DNA of 64,000 nucleotides from Photorhabdus noenieputensis (GTDB lineage: Bacteria > Pseudomonadota > Gammaproteobacteria > Enterobacterales > Enterobacteriaceae): assembly GCF_018448935.1 (NCBI RefSeq), contig NZ_RCWC01000002.1, positions 171,740 through 235,739 on the forward strand, written 5' to 3'. The notes under the pieces were generated by a model. It saw nothing but the letters and a program-made list of their open reading frames with translations, made no database searches and had not been told where the DNA came from. The position numbers and the translations under genes were made by a program. This document shows positions 11,922-22,646 of the stretch, piece after piece (position 1 is the stretch's first letter; each line of letters starts with the position of its first letter).

Positions 11922-11956
11922 TTCTTTTACTTTTATCTTTTCTCATCATAGTTAAG

Positions 11957-11982
11957 GGCACCATATTTTTGGTGCCAGTTTT
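11957..11982. terminator. Terminator between obgE and dacB
   Basis: GGCACCA pairs with TGGTGCC around a TATTTT loop and is followed by AGTTTTAT. It lies immediately before the dacB stop codon. Confidence 0.75.
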
Positions 11983-11983
11983 A

Positions 11984-13432
11984 TCAGTTGCTTTGGTATA
12001 AATCTTTGTACAACCTGCTTTCGAATCGAATCAAAGGAGCTCGACGGTTGCGATGCTCTTTTGGCGGTACAGCGTAAGCAGAAATAAATTGCACGAAAGC
12101 AACTTGTTGACCGCTAGCCGTGGTTATAAAGCCAGCCAGGTTATAAACTCCTTGCAGGGCACCGGTTTTAGCCGAAACTTTTCCGTTTACACCTGCTTCA
12201 TCCAGCCCTCCCCGGTATCTTAATGTGCCGTCATGACCTGCCAATGGCAGCATGGAAATAAAATCTAATTCTTGATCATGTTGAGCAATAAACTGTAATA
12301 CTTCCATCATGGTTGCTGGAGTAATCAGATTATGGCGGGATAATCCTGAGCCATCCACCATCACGGTATTTCCTAGATCGATACCTGCTTTTTGCTTTAA
12401 TACTTGCCGTACTGCATCAGAGCCTGAACGCCAGGTACTAGGTATATCAAAGTGTTGTCGTCCTATTGTCCGAAATACGGTATCAGCGATCATATTGTCA
12501 GATTTTTTTAGCATGACTTTCAGCAGATCATGTAATGGTGCTGATTGATTTTGCGCCAGAACTTTTCCCGGGTCAGTTGGTAAGCTTTGGCGTTTGAGAT
12601 GACCTGTGATTTTAATTCCTGCAACTTGTAATTCATTTTTGAGAATTGCCCCGGCATAGCTGGTGCCATTTTGAATTGCGAAAGCCAGTGGCAGCGGTTC
12701 ACTGCGTTGGGTAAGGCATCCAGTAAGAGTAAAACGGTTAAGTTCTCCGGGAATGATGTCCAGTTCGCAGTACTGGCTTTCAGGAGAGCCTTTTGCCAAT
12801 GTCTTAACTTCACTGAACATATTTACGGGATAAAAAGATGCTACGCGGATAAACGCAGTATCACCGGGGTGTTCAGCACTATATAGCGAAACTGAAAAAC
12901 AGTTTCGATCTACAATTGCGGCAGCAGGGGGAGCGCTGAAACATTGGGTCATGTCATTCCATACCCAACCGGGGGCTTTATCGTGGCTGGCAAAAGCGGA
13001 AACATCTATCAGAAGATCGCCGTCAATTTTTTCCACGCCAGATTGTTTCAGGACTGTGACCATATTGCGAAGTTGTTGACGGGTCAGTGTTGGATCTCCG
13101 ACAAAGCGAGCGATCAAATTCCCTTTCAGGACGCCGTTTGAAATTTTTCCGTGACTTTCCAGTGTGGTGATAAAGCGATAATCTTTACCCAGTTGTAACA
13201 ATGCTGCAAGAGCAGTGACAACTTTCAGCGTACTTGCTGGTAGAGCCATTTGCTGCCCGTGATAATCAATTAACGGGGTATTGGTACCAACTTTTTGAGC
13301 GATTAACGCCAGATTAGTACCATCAGGCAGATATTGCGTATATTCCTCAACGGGTGTGGCGTTTGCGTTGGGTGTAATGAAATACAGAGCGGTAACGCAA
13401 ACTAATCTGCTGGCAATTTTAAAGAAGGACAT
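11984..13432 (-). CDS. dacB: D-alanyl-D-alanine carboxypeptidase/endopeptidase PBP4
   Basis: A 482-aa class C low-molecular-weight penicillin-binding protein that trims and de-crosslinks peptidoglycan in the periplasm. A signal peptide covers ~1-25 (SFFKIASRLVCVTALYF, then ANA/TP). The catalytic motifs are in order: S-T-L-K (Ser ~67), S-D-N (in KKSDNMIAD) and K-T-G (SAKTGALQG). The E. coli protein has 477 aa. The ATG at 13432 was chosen because it gives a clean signal peptide; the longer frame to 13510 would put 26 odd residues in front. It is divergent from greA, as in E. coli. Confidence 0.94.
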   Translation of the reverse strand: MSFFKIASRLVCVTALYFITPNANATPVEEYTQYLPDGTNLALIAQKVGTNTPLIDYHGQQMALPASTLKVVTALAALLQLGKDYRFITTLESHGKISNGVLKGNLIARFVGDPTLTRQQLRNMVTVLKQSGVEKIDGDLLIDVSAFASHDKAPGWVWNDMTQCFSAPPAAAIVDRNCFSVSLYSAEHPGDTAFIRVASFYPVNMFSEVKTLAKGSPESQYCELDIIPGELNRFTLTGCLTQRSEPLPLAFAIQNGTSYAGAILKNELQVAGIKITGHLKRQSLPTDPGKVLAQNQSAPLHDLLKVMLKKSDNMIADTVFRTIGRQHFDIPSTWRSGSDAVRQVLKQKAGIDLGNTVMVDGSGLSRHNLITPATMMEVLQFIAQHDQELDFISMLPLAGHDGTLRYRGGLDEAGVNGKVSAKTGALQGVYNLAGFITTASGQQVAFVQFISAYAVPPKEHRNRRAPLIRFESRLYKDLYQSN

Positions 13433-13693
13433 AAATTTCGCATATGGATGTAGACGTACCACAATACTAAGGCTCAAAGTGGGGAAAAGTAAACGATGAC
13501 CCATCACCAAGTCTACGTTAGAATGATATATTAATATGTAAAATATGATTGCGAACTCTGGGTAGCCCTATGGTTTGCACCATTGTTTATTGTCTGGAAG
13601 CCCGCCCGACAAGGTGTGCTCATTGTGCTGTTATCTGAAAACATCAGGATGATGCTTGTTTTTTTGCTCAGGAAAGATTTAGAGGATTAATAA

Positions 13694-14170
13694 ATGAAAC
13701 AGATTCCAATGACGGTACGTGGCGCGGATAAGTTGCGCGAAGAGTTAGATTATCTAAAGAACGTACGCCGTCCAAAAATTATTTCAGACATTGCTGAAGC
13801 GCGTGAACATGGTGATCTGAAAGAAAATGCTGAGTATCATGCTGCTCGTGAACAACAAGGTTTCTGCGAAGGTCGTATTCAAGAAATAGAAGCTAAGCTT
13901 TCTAATGCGCAAGTGATTGATGTCACAAAAATGCCCAAAACTGGGCGTGTTATTTTTGGGACTACAGTTACGGTTTTGAATGTTAATACTGATGAAGAGC
14001 AGACTTACCGGATTGTGGGTGATGATGAAGCAGATATTAAAGAAAATTTAATCTCAGTGAATTCACCAATTGCCCGCGGTTTGATCGGTAAAGAAGTTGA
14101 TGACGTTGTTATTATCAAAACACCAGGTGGTGAAGTTGAATATGAAATCCTGAAAGTTGAATATATTTAA
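13694..14170 (+). CDS. greA: Transcription elongation factor GreA
   Basis: A 158-aa GreA, exactly the E. coli length. It enters the RNA polymerase secondary channel and stimulates cleavage of backtracked RNA. The N-terminal coiled coil (~1-75) carries the acidic tip segment [13 protein letters not shown] with the catalytic Asp and Glu. The C-terminal FKBP-like domain ends [20 protein letters not shown] lies upstream of the ATG. A strong terminator follows, and yhbY converges on it. Confidence 0.98.
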   Translation: MKQIPMTVRGADKLREELDYLKNVRRPKIISDIAEAREHGDLKENAEYHAAREQQGFCEGRIQEIEAKLSNAQVIDVTKMPKTGRVIFGTTVTVLNVNTDEEQTYRIVGDDEADIKENLISVNSPIARGLIGKEVDDVVIIKTPGGEVEYEILKVEYI

Positions 14171-14236
14171 CTTCAGGATTGGCTTGTCGCTATTGACTTA
14201 CGTTAGGTAAAGTTGCACAAGGATCGTGGATAAAGT

Positions 14237-14263
14237 AAAAAAGGCCGGAGATGGCCTTTTTTA
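14237..14263. terminator. Terminator between greA and yhbY
   Basis: AAAAAAGGCC pairs with GGCCTTTTTT. It can act in both directions for the converging genes. Confidence 0.8.
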
Positions 14264-14303
14264 CCATAATATGCACACGGCATTTTATATAAATGTGGTT
14301 TGA

Positions 14304-14597
14304 TTATTTAGGTAAAATAATTTTGCGTTCTTCCGATTGGCGGTAAAGAACTAGGATTTTACCGATAATTTGCACATTATATGCACCGGTCTCGCGGACA
14401 ATTGCATCGGCGATCAAATTTTTAGTTTCACGATCTTCGCCTGCGATTTTGACTTTGATAAGCTCATGGTGTGATAGCGTTTGTTCAATTTCGGCCAACA
14501 CACCCTCGGTCAGGCCGTTATTACCAATCATGACGACAGGTTTTAGCGGGTGAGCGAGACTTTTCAGGTGTTGTACTTGTTTTTTGTTAAGGGCCAT
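14304..14597 (-). CDS. yhbY: YhbY, CRM-domain ribosome-assembly RNA-binding protein
   Basis: A 97-aa single CRM (CRS1/YhbY) domain protein, the E. coli length, that associates with pre-50S particles. The GNNGLTEGV loop, equivalent to the GxxG RNA-contact loop of the family, and the HELIKVKIAG strand are visible. It is divergent from rlmE, as in E. coli. Confidence 0.95.
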   Translation of the reverse strand: MALNKKQVQHLKSLAHPLKPVVMIGNNGLTEGVLAEIEQTLSHHELIKVKIAGEDRETKNLIADAIVRETGAYNVQIIGKILVLYRQSEERKIILPK

Positions 14598-14738
14598 TGT
14601 TTTTTTGCTTAGTTAGGATTGAAAACGGGACATTCTACCGCCATCTCATCTCTATCACCATAAATAGTGTGTTGTGGTTTTGGTGTTATGGAGCAATAGA
14701 TATCTGGCTCTTTATTCGTAGTATAGTTGGAAAGGACA

Positions 14739-15368
14739 ATGGCCAATAAAAAACGTTCGGCAAGCTCCAGTCGCTGGTTACAAGAACACTTTAGTGATAA
14801 ATATGTTCTGCAAGCACAGAAAAAAGGGCTTCGTTCTCGCGCTTGGTTTAAACTTGATGAAATTCAACAAAGTGACAAAATTTTTAAGCCTGGCATGACC
14901 GTTGTCGATTTAGGCGCAGCTCCTGGTGGATGGTCTCAGTACGCAGTGAGTCAAATTGGTGATAATGGGCGAGTGATTGCCTGTGATCTTTTACCGATGG
15001 ATCCCATTGTTGGTGTCGATTTCCTTCAGGGTGATTTTCGTGATGAACTTGTATTGAAAGCATTGCTTGAGCGAGTTGGTGATAACAAAGTCCAGGTCGT
15101 CATGTCGGATATGGCACCCAATATGAGCGGAACACCTGCGGTCGATATTCCTCGATCCATGTATCTGGTTGAATTGGCGTTGGATATGTGTCGTGATGTG
15201 CTGGCCCCCGGGGGGAGTTTTATTGTCAAAGTGTTTCAGGGAGAAGGCTTTGATGAATACCTGAGGGAAATTCGCTCCCTATTTACGAACGTGAAAATTC
15301 GTAAGCCAGACGCTTCGCGGGCACGATCGCGTGAAGTATACATTGTAGCGACAGGGCGGAAACTATAG
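14739..15368 (+). CDS. rlmE: 23S rRNA 2'-O-methyltransferase RlmE (RrmJ/FtsJ)
   Basis: A 209-aa SAM-dependent methyltransferase that modifies the 2'-O of U2552 in 23S rRNA in the A-loop. Same length as E. coli. The SAM-binding loop [11 protein letters not shown] and the catalytic K-D-K-E set (Lys in [10 protein letters not shown], Asp in MSDMAPN, Lys in [10 protein letters not shown], Glu near the C-terminus) are present. The ATG at 14739 follows AAAGGA. It lies 48 nt upstream of ftsH and forms the classical ftsJ-ftsH operon. Confidence 0.97.
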   Translation: MANKKRSASSSRWLQEHFSDKYVLQAQKKGLRSRAWFKLDEIQQSDKIFKPGMTVVDLGAAPGGWSQYAVSQIGDNGRVIACDLLPMDPIVGVDFLQGDFRDELVLKALLERVGDNKVQVVMSDMAPNMSGTPAVDIPRSMYLVELALDMCRDVLAPGGSFIVKVFQGEGFDEYLREIRSLFTNVKIRKPDASRARSREVYIVATGRKL

Positions 15369-15416
15369 TACCCTGAATGCTATTTGTTAACACAGTTGTA
15401 ATATGAGGTTAATCCC

Positions 15417-17378
15417 TTGAGTGACATGGCGAAAAACCTGATTCTCTGGTTAGTTATCGCAGTTGTGCTGATGTCGTTATTCCAGAGTTTTGGTCCCAGC
15501 GATTCCAATAGTCGTAGGGTGGATTACTCTACCTTCATCAATGAATTAGCCCAGGATCAGGTGCGCGAAGTTCGTATCACAGGTCGTGAAATTAATGTTA
15601 GTAGGAAAGATAACAGCAGATACACCACTTACCTACCAGTACAGGATGAAAAACTGTTAGATACGTTATTGAATAAAAACGTAAAAGTGGTTGGTGAACC
15701 CCCAGAGGAACCAAGTCTGCTAACTTCTATTTTCATTTCCTGGTTCCCGATGTTATTGCTTATTGGGGTCTGGATTTTCTTTATGCGTCAGATGCAGGGC
15801 GGCGGCGGTAAAGGGGCAATGTCTTTTGGTAAAAGCAAGGCCCGTATGCTGACAGAAGATCAGATTAAAACCACTTTTGCTGATGTTGCTGGTTGTGACG
15901 AAGCGAAAGAAGAAGTTGGTGAACTGGTGGAATATCTGCGAGAACCAGGCCGCTTCCAGAAGTTGGGTGGAAAAATTCCGAAAGGTATTCTGATGGTCGG
16001 GCCTCCGGGTACGGGTAAGACTTTACTGGCAAAAGCAATTGCTGGTGAGGCAAAAGTGCCATTCTTTACTATCTCAGGTTCCGACTTTGTTGAAATGTTT
16101 GTTGGTGTTGGTGCGTCCCGTGTTCGTGATATGTTCGAGCAGGCGAAGAAAGCAGCACCTTGTATCATCTTTATTGATGAGATTGATGCGGTGGGCCGTC
16201 AGCGTGGCGCTGGTTTGGGTGGGGGTCACGATGAGCGTGAGCAGACTCTGAACCAGATGCTGGTTGAGATGGATGGTTTTGAAGGCAACGAAGGTATTAT
16301 CGTTATTGCCGCGACTAACCGTCCCGACGTACTTGATCCTGCGTTGTTGCGCCCAGGTCGTTTTGACCGTCAGGTTGTGGTTGGTTTGCCAGATGTACGT
16401 GGCCGCGAGCAGATTCTGAAAGTTCATATGCGCCGGGTTCCTCTGGATACTGATGTTGATGCTTCTGTCATTGCTCGCGGTACTCCGGGATTCTCTGGCG
16501 CTGATTTGGCTAACCTAGTGAACGAAGCTGCTTTGTTTGCTGCCCGCGGTAACAGACGCGTCGTTTCTATGGTTGAATTCGAAAAAGCGAAAGACAAAAT
16601 CATGATGGGCGCGGAACGTCGCTCTATGGTGATGACGGAAGAGCAAAAAGAATCAACTGCTTATCATGAAGCAGGCCATGCCATTATTGGTCGTCTGGTT
16701 CCTGAGCATGATCCTGTTCACAAAGTTACCATTATTCCGCGTGGCCGTGCTTTGGGGGTGACTTTTTTCCTACCGGAAGGAGATCAGATCAGCGCCAGTC
16801 GCCAGAAGTTGGAAAGCCAGATTTCAACCTTATATGGAGGTCGTCTGGCAGAAGAGATTATTTATGGTCCAGACAGCGTTTCTACTGGCGCATCTAACGA
16901 TATCAAAGTGGCGACATCAATTGCCCGTAACATGGTAACGCAGTGGGGGTTCTCAGAAAAACTCGGCCCATTACTCTATGCAGAGGAAGAAGGAGAAGTA
17001 TTCCTCGGCCGTTCAGTTGCTAAAGCTAAGCACATGTCTGATGAAACTGCTCGTCTTATCGATCAGGAAGTGAAGGCAATTATCGATCATAACTATCAAC
17101 GTGCTCGTCAGATTCTGATGGATAACCTTGATATTTTGCATTCGATGAAAGATGCATTGATGAAGTACGAAACTATTGATGCTCCCCAGATTGATGACTT
17201 AATGAATCGAACAAATGTGCGTCCACCGGCTGGGTGGGAAAGCGATAATGGCAGCAATAATAGCAGTCGCCCAACAGGTAATACACCTCCTCCGCAGGCT
17301 GCAAAACCAGCCGATGATATCAATACATTGGCGCAAGGTGGTGAACAAGTAGGGCGGTCAGGAAATAAAGACCAGTAA
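15417..17378 (+). CDS. ftsH: ATP-dependent zinc metalloprotease FtsH
   Basis: A 653-aa membrane-anchored AAA+ protease that degrades membrane and regulatory proteins such as LpxC and sigma-32. Two TM segments (~7-24 and ~102-123) flank a periplasmic domain. Walker A GPPGTGKT lies at ~195-202, a Walker B FIDEID follows, and the zinc motif HEAGH lies at ~419. The C-terminal tail is Asn/Pro-rich. The frame begins at TTG with GAGG 8 nt upstream, and an ATG three codons later (15426) gives the alternative start MAKNLILW; both have been used for the E. coli protein. It is followed by a terminator and folP. Confidence 0.97.
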   Translation: MSDMAKNLILWLVIAVVLMSLFQSFGPSDSNSRRVDYSTFINELAQDQVREVRITGREINVSRKDNSRYTTYLPVQDEKLLDTLLNKNVKVVGEPPEEPSLLTSIFISWFPMLLLIGVWIFFMRQMQGGGGKGAMSFGKSKARMLTEDQIKTTFADVAGCDEAKEEVGELVEYLREPGRFQKLGGKIPKGILMVGPPGTGKTLLAKAIAGEAKVPFFTISGSDFVEMFVGVGASRVRDMFEQAKKAAPCIIFIDEIDAVGRQRGAGLGGGHDEREQTLNQMLVEMDGFEGNEGIIVIAATNRPDVLDPALLRPGRFDRQVVVGLPDVRGREQILKVHMRRVPLDTDVDASVIARGTPGFSGADLANLVNEAALFAARGNRRVVSMVEFEKAKDKIMMGAERRSMVMTEEQKESTAYHEAGHAIIGRLVPEHDPVHKVTIIPRGRALGVTFFLPEGDQISASRQKLESQISTLYGGRLAEEIIYGPDSVSTGASNDIKVATSIARNMVTQWGFSEKLGPLLYAEEEGEVFLGRSVAKAKHMSDETARLIDQEVKAIIDHNYQRARQILMDNLDILHSMKDALMKYETIDAPQIDDLMNRTNVRPPAGWESDNGSNNSSRPTGNTPPPQAAKPADDINTLAQGGEQVGRSGNKDQ

Positions 17379-17408
17379 TTGTTTCGTAGTTTGATTGATA
17401 TATTCATG

Positions 17409-17434
17409 AAACCCCAGGTTAGCCCTGGGGTTTT
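17409..17434 (+). terminator. Terminator or attenuator between ftsH and folP
   Basis: AAACCCCAGG pairs with CCTGGGGTTT, followed by TTTT. It lies 20 nt before the folP start, so read-through would be needed if folP depends on the ftsH promoter. Confidence 0.75.
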
Positions 17435-17454
17435 GACATTGAAGGTAGCCAACA

Positions 17455-18300
17455 ATGAAACTCAGAGCCAGAGATAATGTTCTCAATCTTTCTCGCCCAC
17501 AAATAATGGGTATTTTGAATGTGACTCCAGATTCATTTTCTGATGGTGGTGCTCATAATACTCTGGATATGGCCTTACGACATGCTGAAAAGATGATTAA
17601 CGAGGGAGCGGCGATCATTGATATCGGAGGGGAATCTACCCGTCCCGGAGCTGATGAAGTCAGTGAGCAGGAAGAAGTGGATCGTGTTGTTCCGGTTGTT
17701 GAGGCTTTAGCTCAACGATTTAATATTTGGATTTCTGTTGATACCTCGAAAGCATTGGTGATGAGTGAGTCAGCGAAAGCTGGTGCCCATTTGATTAATG
17801 ATATTCGTGCATTGCAAGAGCCTGGAGCTTTGGAAAGCGCGGCTAAATCTGGATTACCCGTTTGCTTGATGCATATGAAGGGCCAACCACGTACGATGCA
17901 GGATACGCCACATTATGAAAATTTGTTAAGTGAAGTGAAACAATTTTTTACTGAGCAAATTGAACGTTGTGTGATGGCAGGAATAGCAAAAGATAAACTT
18001 GTTCTTGATCCGGGCTTCGGTTTTGGCAAGAACTTGACGCATAATTATCAGTTACTGGCACATTTAAACCAATTTCATCAATTTGGTTTACCTGTGCTGG
18101 CAGGAATGTCACGTAAATCTATGATAGGTCAGTTACTTCATGTGCCACCACAAGAAAGGGTTGTCGGTAGTGTAGCTTGCGCTGTTATCGCTGCTATGCA
18201 AGGAGCGCAAATTATCCGGGTACATGATGTCAAAGAAACCGTGCAGGCGATGCAAATTGTCGAAGCAACACTTTCAGCAAAGGAAGAGAAGAAATTATGA
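17455..18300 (+). CDS. folP: Dihydropteroate synthase
   Basis: A 281-aa DHPS (E. coli 282). It condenses 6-hydroxymethyl-7,8-dihydropterin diphosphate with p-aminobenzoate in folate synthesis and is the sulfonamide target. The family signatures [15 protein letters not shown] and [12 protein letters not shown] bind the pterin diphosphate; DPGFGFGK and the Lys/Arg-containing [10 protein letters not shown] follow. The stop codon overlaps the glmM start by 4 nt (ATGA), indicating translational coupling. Confidence 0.98.
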   Translation: MKLRARDNVLNLSRPQIMGILNVTPDSFSDGGAHNTLDMALRHAEKMINEGAAIIDIGGESTRPGADEVSEQEEVDRVVPVVEALAQRFNIWISVDTSKALVMSESAKAGAHLINDIRALQEPGALESAAKSGLPVCLMHMKGQPRTMQDTPHYENLLSEVKQFFTEQIERCVMAGIAKDKLVLDPGFGFGKNLTHNYQLLAHLNQFHQFGLPVLAGMSRKSMIGQLLHVPPQERVVGSVACAVIAAMQGAQIIRVHDVKETVQAMQIVEATLSAKEEKKL

Positions 18301-19634
18301 GTAACCGTAAATATTTTGGTACTGATGGTATCCGTGGCAAAGTGGGCAATAGCCCAATTACGCCAGATTTTGTGTTAAAGCTTGGTTGGGCTGCGGGTAA
18401 GGTACTGGCTCGTCATGGTTCTCGTAAAATTATTATCGGTAAGGATACCCGTATTTCTGGCTATATGCTGGAATCTTCTTTAGAAGCAGGCTTAGCTGCG
18501 GCTGGTTTGTCGGCTTCGTTCACTGGTCCTATGCCAACACCTGCTGTTGCTTATTTGACTCGTACCTTCCGTGCTGAAGCTGGAATTGTTATCTCTGCTT
18601 CTCATAATCCTTATTATGATAATGGTATTAAATTCTTCTCTATTGACGGTACGAAACTGCCGGATGATGTGGAAGAGGCGATTGAAGCTGAAATGGAAAA
18701 GCCACTGACTTGCGTGGAATCCGCAGAGTTGGGACGGGCAAATCGTATTGTGGATGCTGCGGGTCGTTATATTGAATTCTGTAAAGGTACATTTCCAAGT
18801 GAGCAAAGTCTTAATGGATTGAAAATTGTACTTGATTGCGCTAATGGTGCGACTTACCACATTGCCCCAAATGTACTCAGAGAACTAGGGGCTGATGTTG
18901 TGACGATTGGCTGTGAGCCGAATGGTATCAATATTAATGAAAAATGTGGTGCTACCGATGTTCGTTTATTGCAGCAACGTGTTGTAGAAGAGAAGGCAGA
19001 TGTTGGCCTGGCATTCGATGGCGATGGTGATCGCGTTATTATGGTTGATCATTTAGGACAGAAAGTTGATGGCGACCAAATCCTTTACATTATTGCCCGT
19101 GAAGCATTGAGACAAGGACAACTGCGTGGTGGAGTTGTTGGTACGCTGATGAGTAATATGGGATTGGAGCTGGCATTGAAACAGCTTGGTATCCCATTCT
19201 TGCGTGCTAAAGTGGGTGACCGTTATGTGCTGGAAAAATTGCAGGAAGAAGGCTGGCGTTTAGGTGCCGAAAATTCTGGTCATGTTATCTTGCTGGATAA
19301 AACCACTACGGGTGACGGTATTGTTGCTGGCCTTCAGGTTCTGAGCGCTATGGTACGTAACCATATGAGTTTGCACGATCTGTGTAGTGGTATGAAACTT
19401 TTGCCACAGGTACTGGTAAATGTTCGTTTCTCCGGTTCACACGATCCACTTAAATCGGAAAATGTAATTAATATTACTAAATCTGTTGAAGCTGAATTAA
19501 ATGGTTGTGGACGGGTATTGTTACGTAAATCTGGTACTGAGCCATTGATTCGAGTCATGGTAGAGGGTGAAGATGATGTACAAGTCACGGCCTTGGCTCA
19601 TCGTATTGCTGATGCAGTGAAACTCGCGGGTTAA
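18297..19634 (+). CDS. glmM: Phosphoglucosamine mutase
   Basis: A 445-aa alpha-D-phosphohexomutase, the E. coli length. It interconverts glucosamine-6-P and glucosamine-1-P on the way to UDP-GlcNAc. The phosphoserine loop [15 protein letters not shown], the metal-binding DGDGDR and the sugar-binding GAENSGH are all present, as is the C-terminal phosphate loop [12 protein letters not shown]. It overlaps folP by 4 nt. Confidence 0.98.
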   Translation: MSNRKYFGTDGIRGKVGNSPITPDFVLKLGWAAGKVLARHGSRKIIIGKDTRISGYMLESSLEAGLAAAGLSASFTGPMPTPAVAYLTRTFRAEAGIVISASHNPYYDNGIKFFSIDGTKLPDDVEEAIEAEMEKPLTCVESAELGRANRIVDAAGRYIEFCKGTFPSEQSLNGLKIVLDCANGATYHIAPNVLRELGADVVTIGCEPNGININEKCGATDVRLLQQRVVEEKADVGLAFDGDGDRVIMVDHLGQKVDGDQILYIIAREALRQGQLRGGVVGTLMSNMGLELALKQLGIPFLRAKVGDRYVLEKLQEEGWRLGAENSGHVILLDKTTTGDGIVAGLQVLSAMVRNHMSLHDLCSGMKLLPQVLVNVRFSGSHDPLKSENVINITKSVEAELNGCGRVLLRKSGTEPLIRVMVEGEDDVQVTALAHRIADAVKLAG

Positions 19635-19810
19635 TTTGTTGTTTTTTTCCTCAAGTGATTCTGATTATTGAAATTAACCTTGCGTATCAGATGTGGTTTG
19701 GTTAGTATTCAGACCCACTCAGTCAGGTGATTAGCCTGTTTGAGTGGGTGATGCGGTATAAGGTAACCACATAGATTGTGGTAAACCCCACGAGGACATA
19801 GGTACGACAT

Positions 19811-20149
19811 ATGTATGAAGCTCTTTTAGTTGTTTTCTTGCTGGTTGCTATCGGGCTAGTTGCCTTGGTTATGCTACAGCAAGGTAAAGGTGCTGATATG
19901 GGTGCTTCCTTTGGTGCGGGTGCCTCTGCAACGCTATTTGGTTCATCGGGTTCTGGTAACTTTATGACCCGTATGACTGCGATTTTCGGTACTCTGTTTT
20001 TCGTTATTAGCTTGGTGCTTGGTAATCTGACCAGTAACCAAACTGGTACAAGCAGCAAGTGGGAAAACATTGGCGAGCCTGCTAAAGTTGAGAAATCAAT
20101 GGAGATTCCGGCGGTGCCAGCAGCACCAAATAGTGATATCCCGCAGTAA
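19811..20149 (+). CDS. secG: Protein translocase subunit SecG
   Basis: A 112-aa SecG (E. coli 110), the two-TM accessory subunit of the SecYEG channel. TM1 is ~2-21; the conserved cytoplasmic loop is QQGKGADMGASFGAGAS; TM2 is ~53-72; and a Pro/Ala-rich tail follows. It sits directly upstream of tRNA-Leu (leuU), as in E. coli. A long inverted repeat without a T-run (19713-19749) lies in the 176-nt leader after glmM. Confidence 0.96.
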   Translation: MYEALLVVFLLVAIGLVALVMLQQGKGADMGASFGAGASATLFGSSGSGNFMTRMTAIFGTLFFVISLVLGNLTSNQTGTSSKWENIGEPAKVEKSMEIPAVPAAPNSDIPQ

Positions 20150-20204
20150 TCATCATAGAAAGAATTGAGATGGGGCTGTTTAATCAGCGATAGCCTCATG
20201 TAGT

Positions 20205-20293
20205 GCCGAGGTGGTGAAATTGGTAGACACGCTACCTTGAGGTGGTAGTGCCCACACTAGGGCTTACGGGTTCAAGTCCCGTCCTCGGTACCA
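20205..20293 (+). tRNA. leuU: tRNA-Leu, anticodon GAG
   Basis: An 89-nt class II tRNA with acceptor stem GCCGAGG/CCTCGGT, discriminator A and encoded CCA. The anticodon loop CCTTGAGGT carries GAG. A long variable arm (GCCC...GGGC) and TTCAAGTCC in the T loop are present. It lies between secG and the initiator tRNA, as in E. coli. Confidence 0.97.
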
Positions 20294-20351
20294 TTATTCG
20301 GATAGCTTGTGTTTTTGCAGTTATCAGCGTAATATTTGCCACGTTTTCGAA

Positions 20352-20428
<77 letters not shown>

Positions 20429-20555
20429 CTTCTTAAATTAAGATGCACCTTTTTGAACGAAATAATTCAGCAATATTTGAAATATTGATTCTGATTTAAA
20501 GGGGCATGAAGTGAGTGGTTGAAGCCACTGGCAGCAAATAGGGTCCAGTTGCATA

Positions 20556-20579
20556 AAGCCCCGAATTTCGGGGTTTTTT
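20556..20579 (+). terminator. Terminator 1 between metY and rimP
   Basis: CCCCGAA pairs with TTCGGGG, followed by TTTTTT. It is the first of two tandem hairpins separating the tRNA from the protein-coding part of the operon. Confidence 0.85.
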
Positions 20580-20601
20580 GTTATTTGACAACAGAACTAC
20601 T

Positions 20602-20622
20602 GGGCTAATTAGCCCTTTTTTT
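20602..20622 (+). terminator. Terminator 2 between metY and rimP
   Basis: A short perfect stem GGGCTAA/TTAGCCC, followed by a T-run, ends 18 nt before the rimP start. Together with terminator 1 it would limit tRNA-initiated read-through into rimP-nusA-infB. Confidence 0.75.
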
Positions 20623-20639
20623 ATGTCTTGGGGGTGGGC

Positions 20640-21092
20640 TTGTCCACATTAGAGCAAAAATTAACAGCGATGATTTCAGCACCAGTTGAAGCTTTAGGCT
20701 TTGAGTTAGTCGGCTTGGAGTTTATTCGTGCCCGTGTTTCTACACTGCGGATTTATATTGATAGTGAGAATGGTATCACTGTTGATGATTGTGCTGATGT
20801 TAGCCACCAGGTCAGTGCGGTGTTGGATGTCGAAGATCCTATTTCAGTGCTTTATAACCTGGAAATTTCTTCACCTGGCTTAGAGCGTCCATTGTTCACG
20901 GCTGAACATTACCAGCGTTTTATTGGTGAGGAAGTCAGTCTGGTTTTACGTATAGCAATGCAAAACCGTCGTAAATGGCTGGGCACTATCAAAACTGTCG
21001 ACGGCGAAATGATCACGGTTACGGTGGATGGAAAAGATGAAGTGTTCGCACTGAGCAACATCCAGAAAGCGAACCTGGTACCCCACTTTTAA
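20640..21092 (+). CDS. rimP: Ribosome maturation factor RimP
   Basis: A 150-aa RimP that helps 30S subunit maturation. The TTG start gives an N-terminus [19 protein letters not shown] and the family length of 150. The frame can be extended four codons upstream to another TTG, but a GGGGGTGG ribosome-binding site directly precedes the chosen TTG. The conserved FELVGLEF and [10 protein letters not shown] segments are visible. It is the first protein gene of the nusA-infB operon. Confidence 0.93.
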   Translation: MSTLEQKLTAMISAPVEALGFELVGLEFIRARVSTLRIYIDSENGITVDDCADVSHQVSAVLDVEDPISVLYNLEISSPGLERPLFTAEHYQRFIGEEVSLVLRIAMQNRRKWLGTIKTVDGEMITVTVDGKDEVFALSNIQKANLVPHF

Positions 21093-22622
<1,530 letters not shown>

Positions 22623-22646
22623 TAAACCGTAGCAGGAAGGAACAGC

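Noticed and set aside
19713-19749. Inverted repeat ACCCACTCA/TGAGTGGGT between glmM and secG as a terminator
   Set aside because: The loop is long and no T-run follows, so it was mentioned with secG but not called a terminator.
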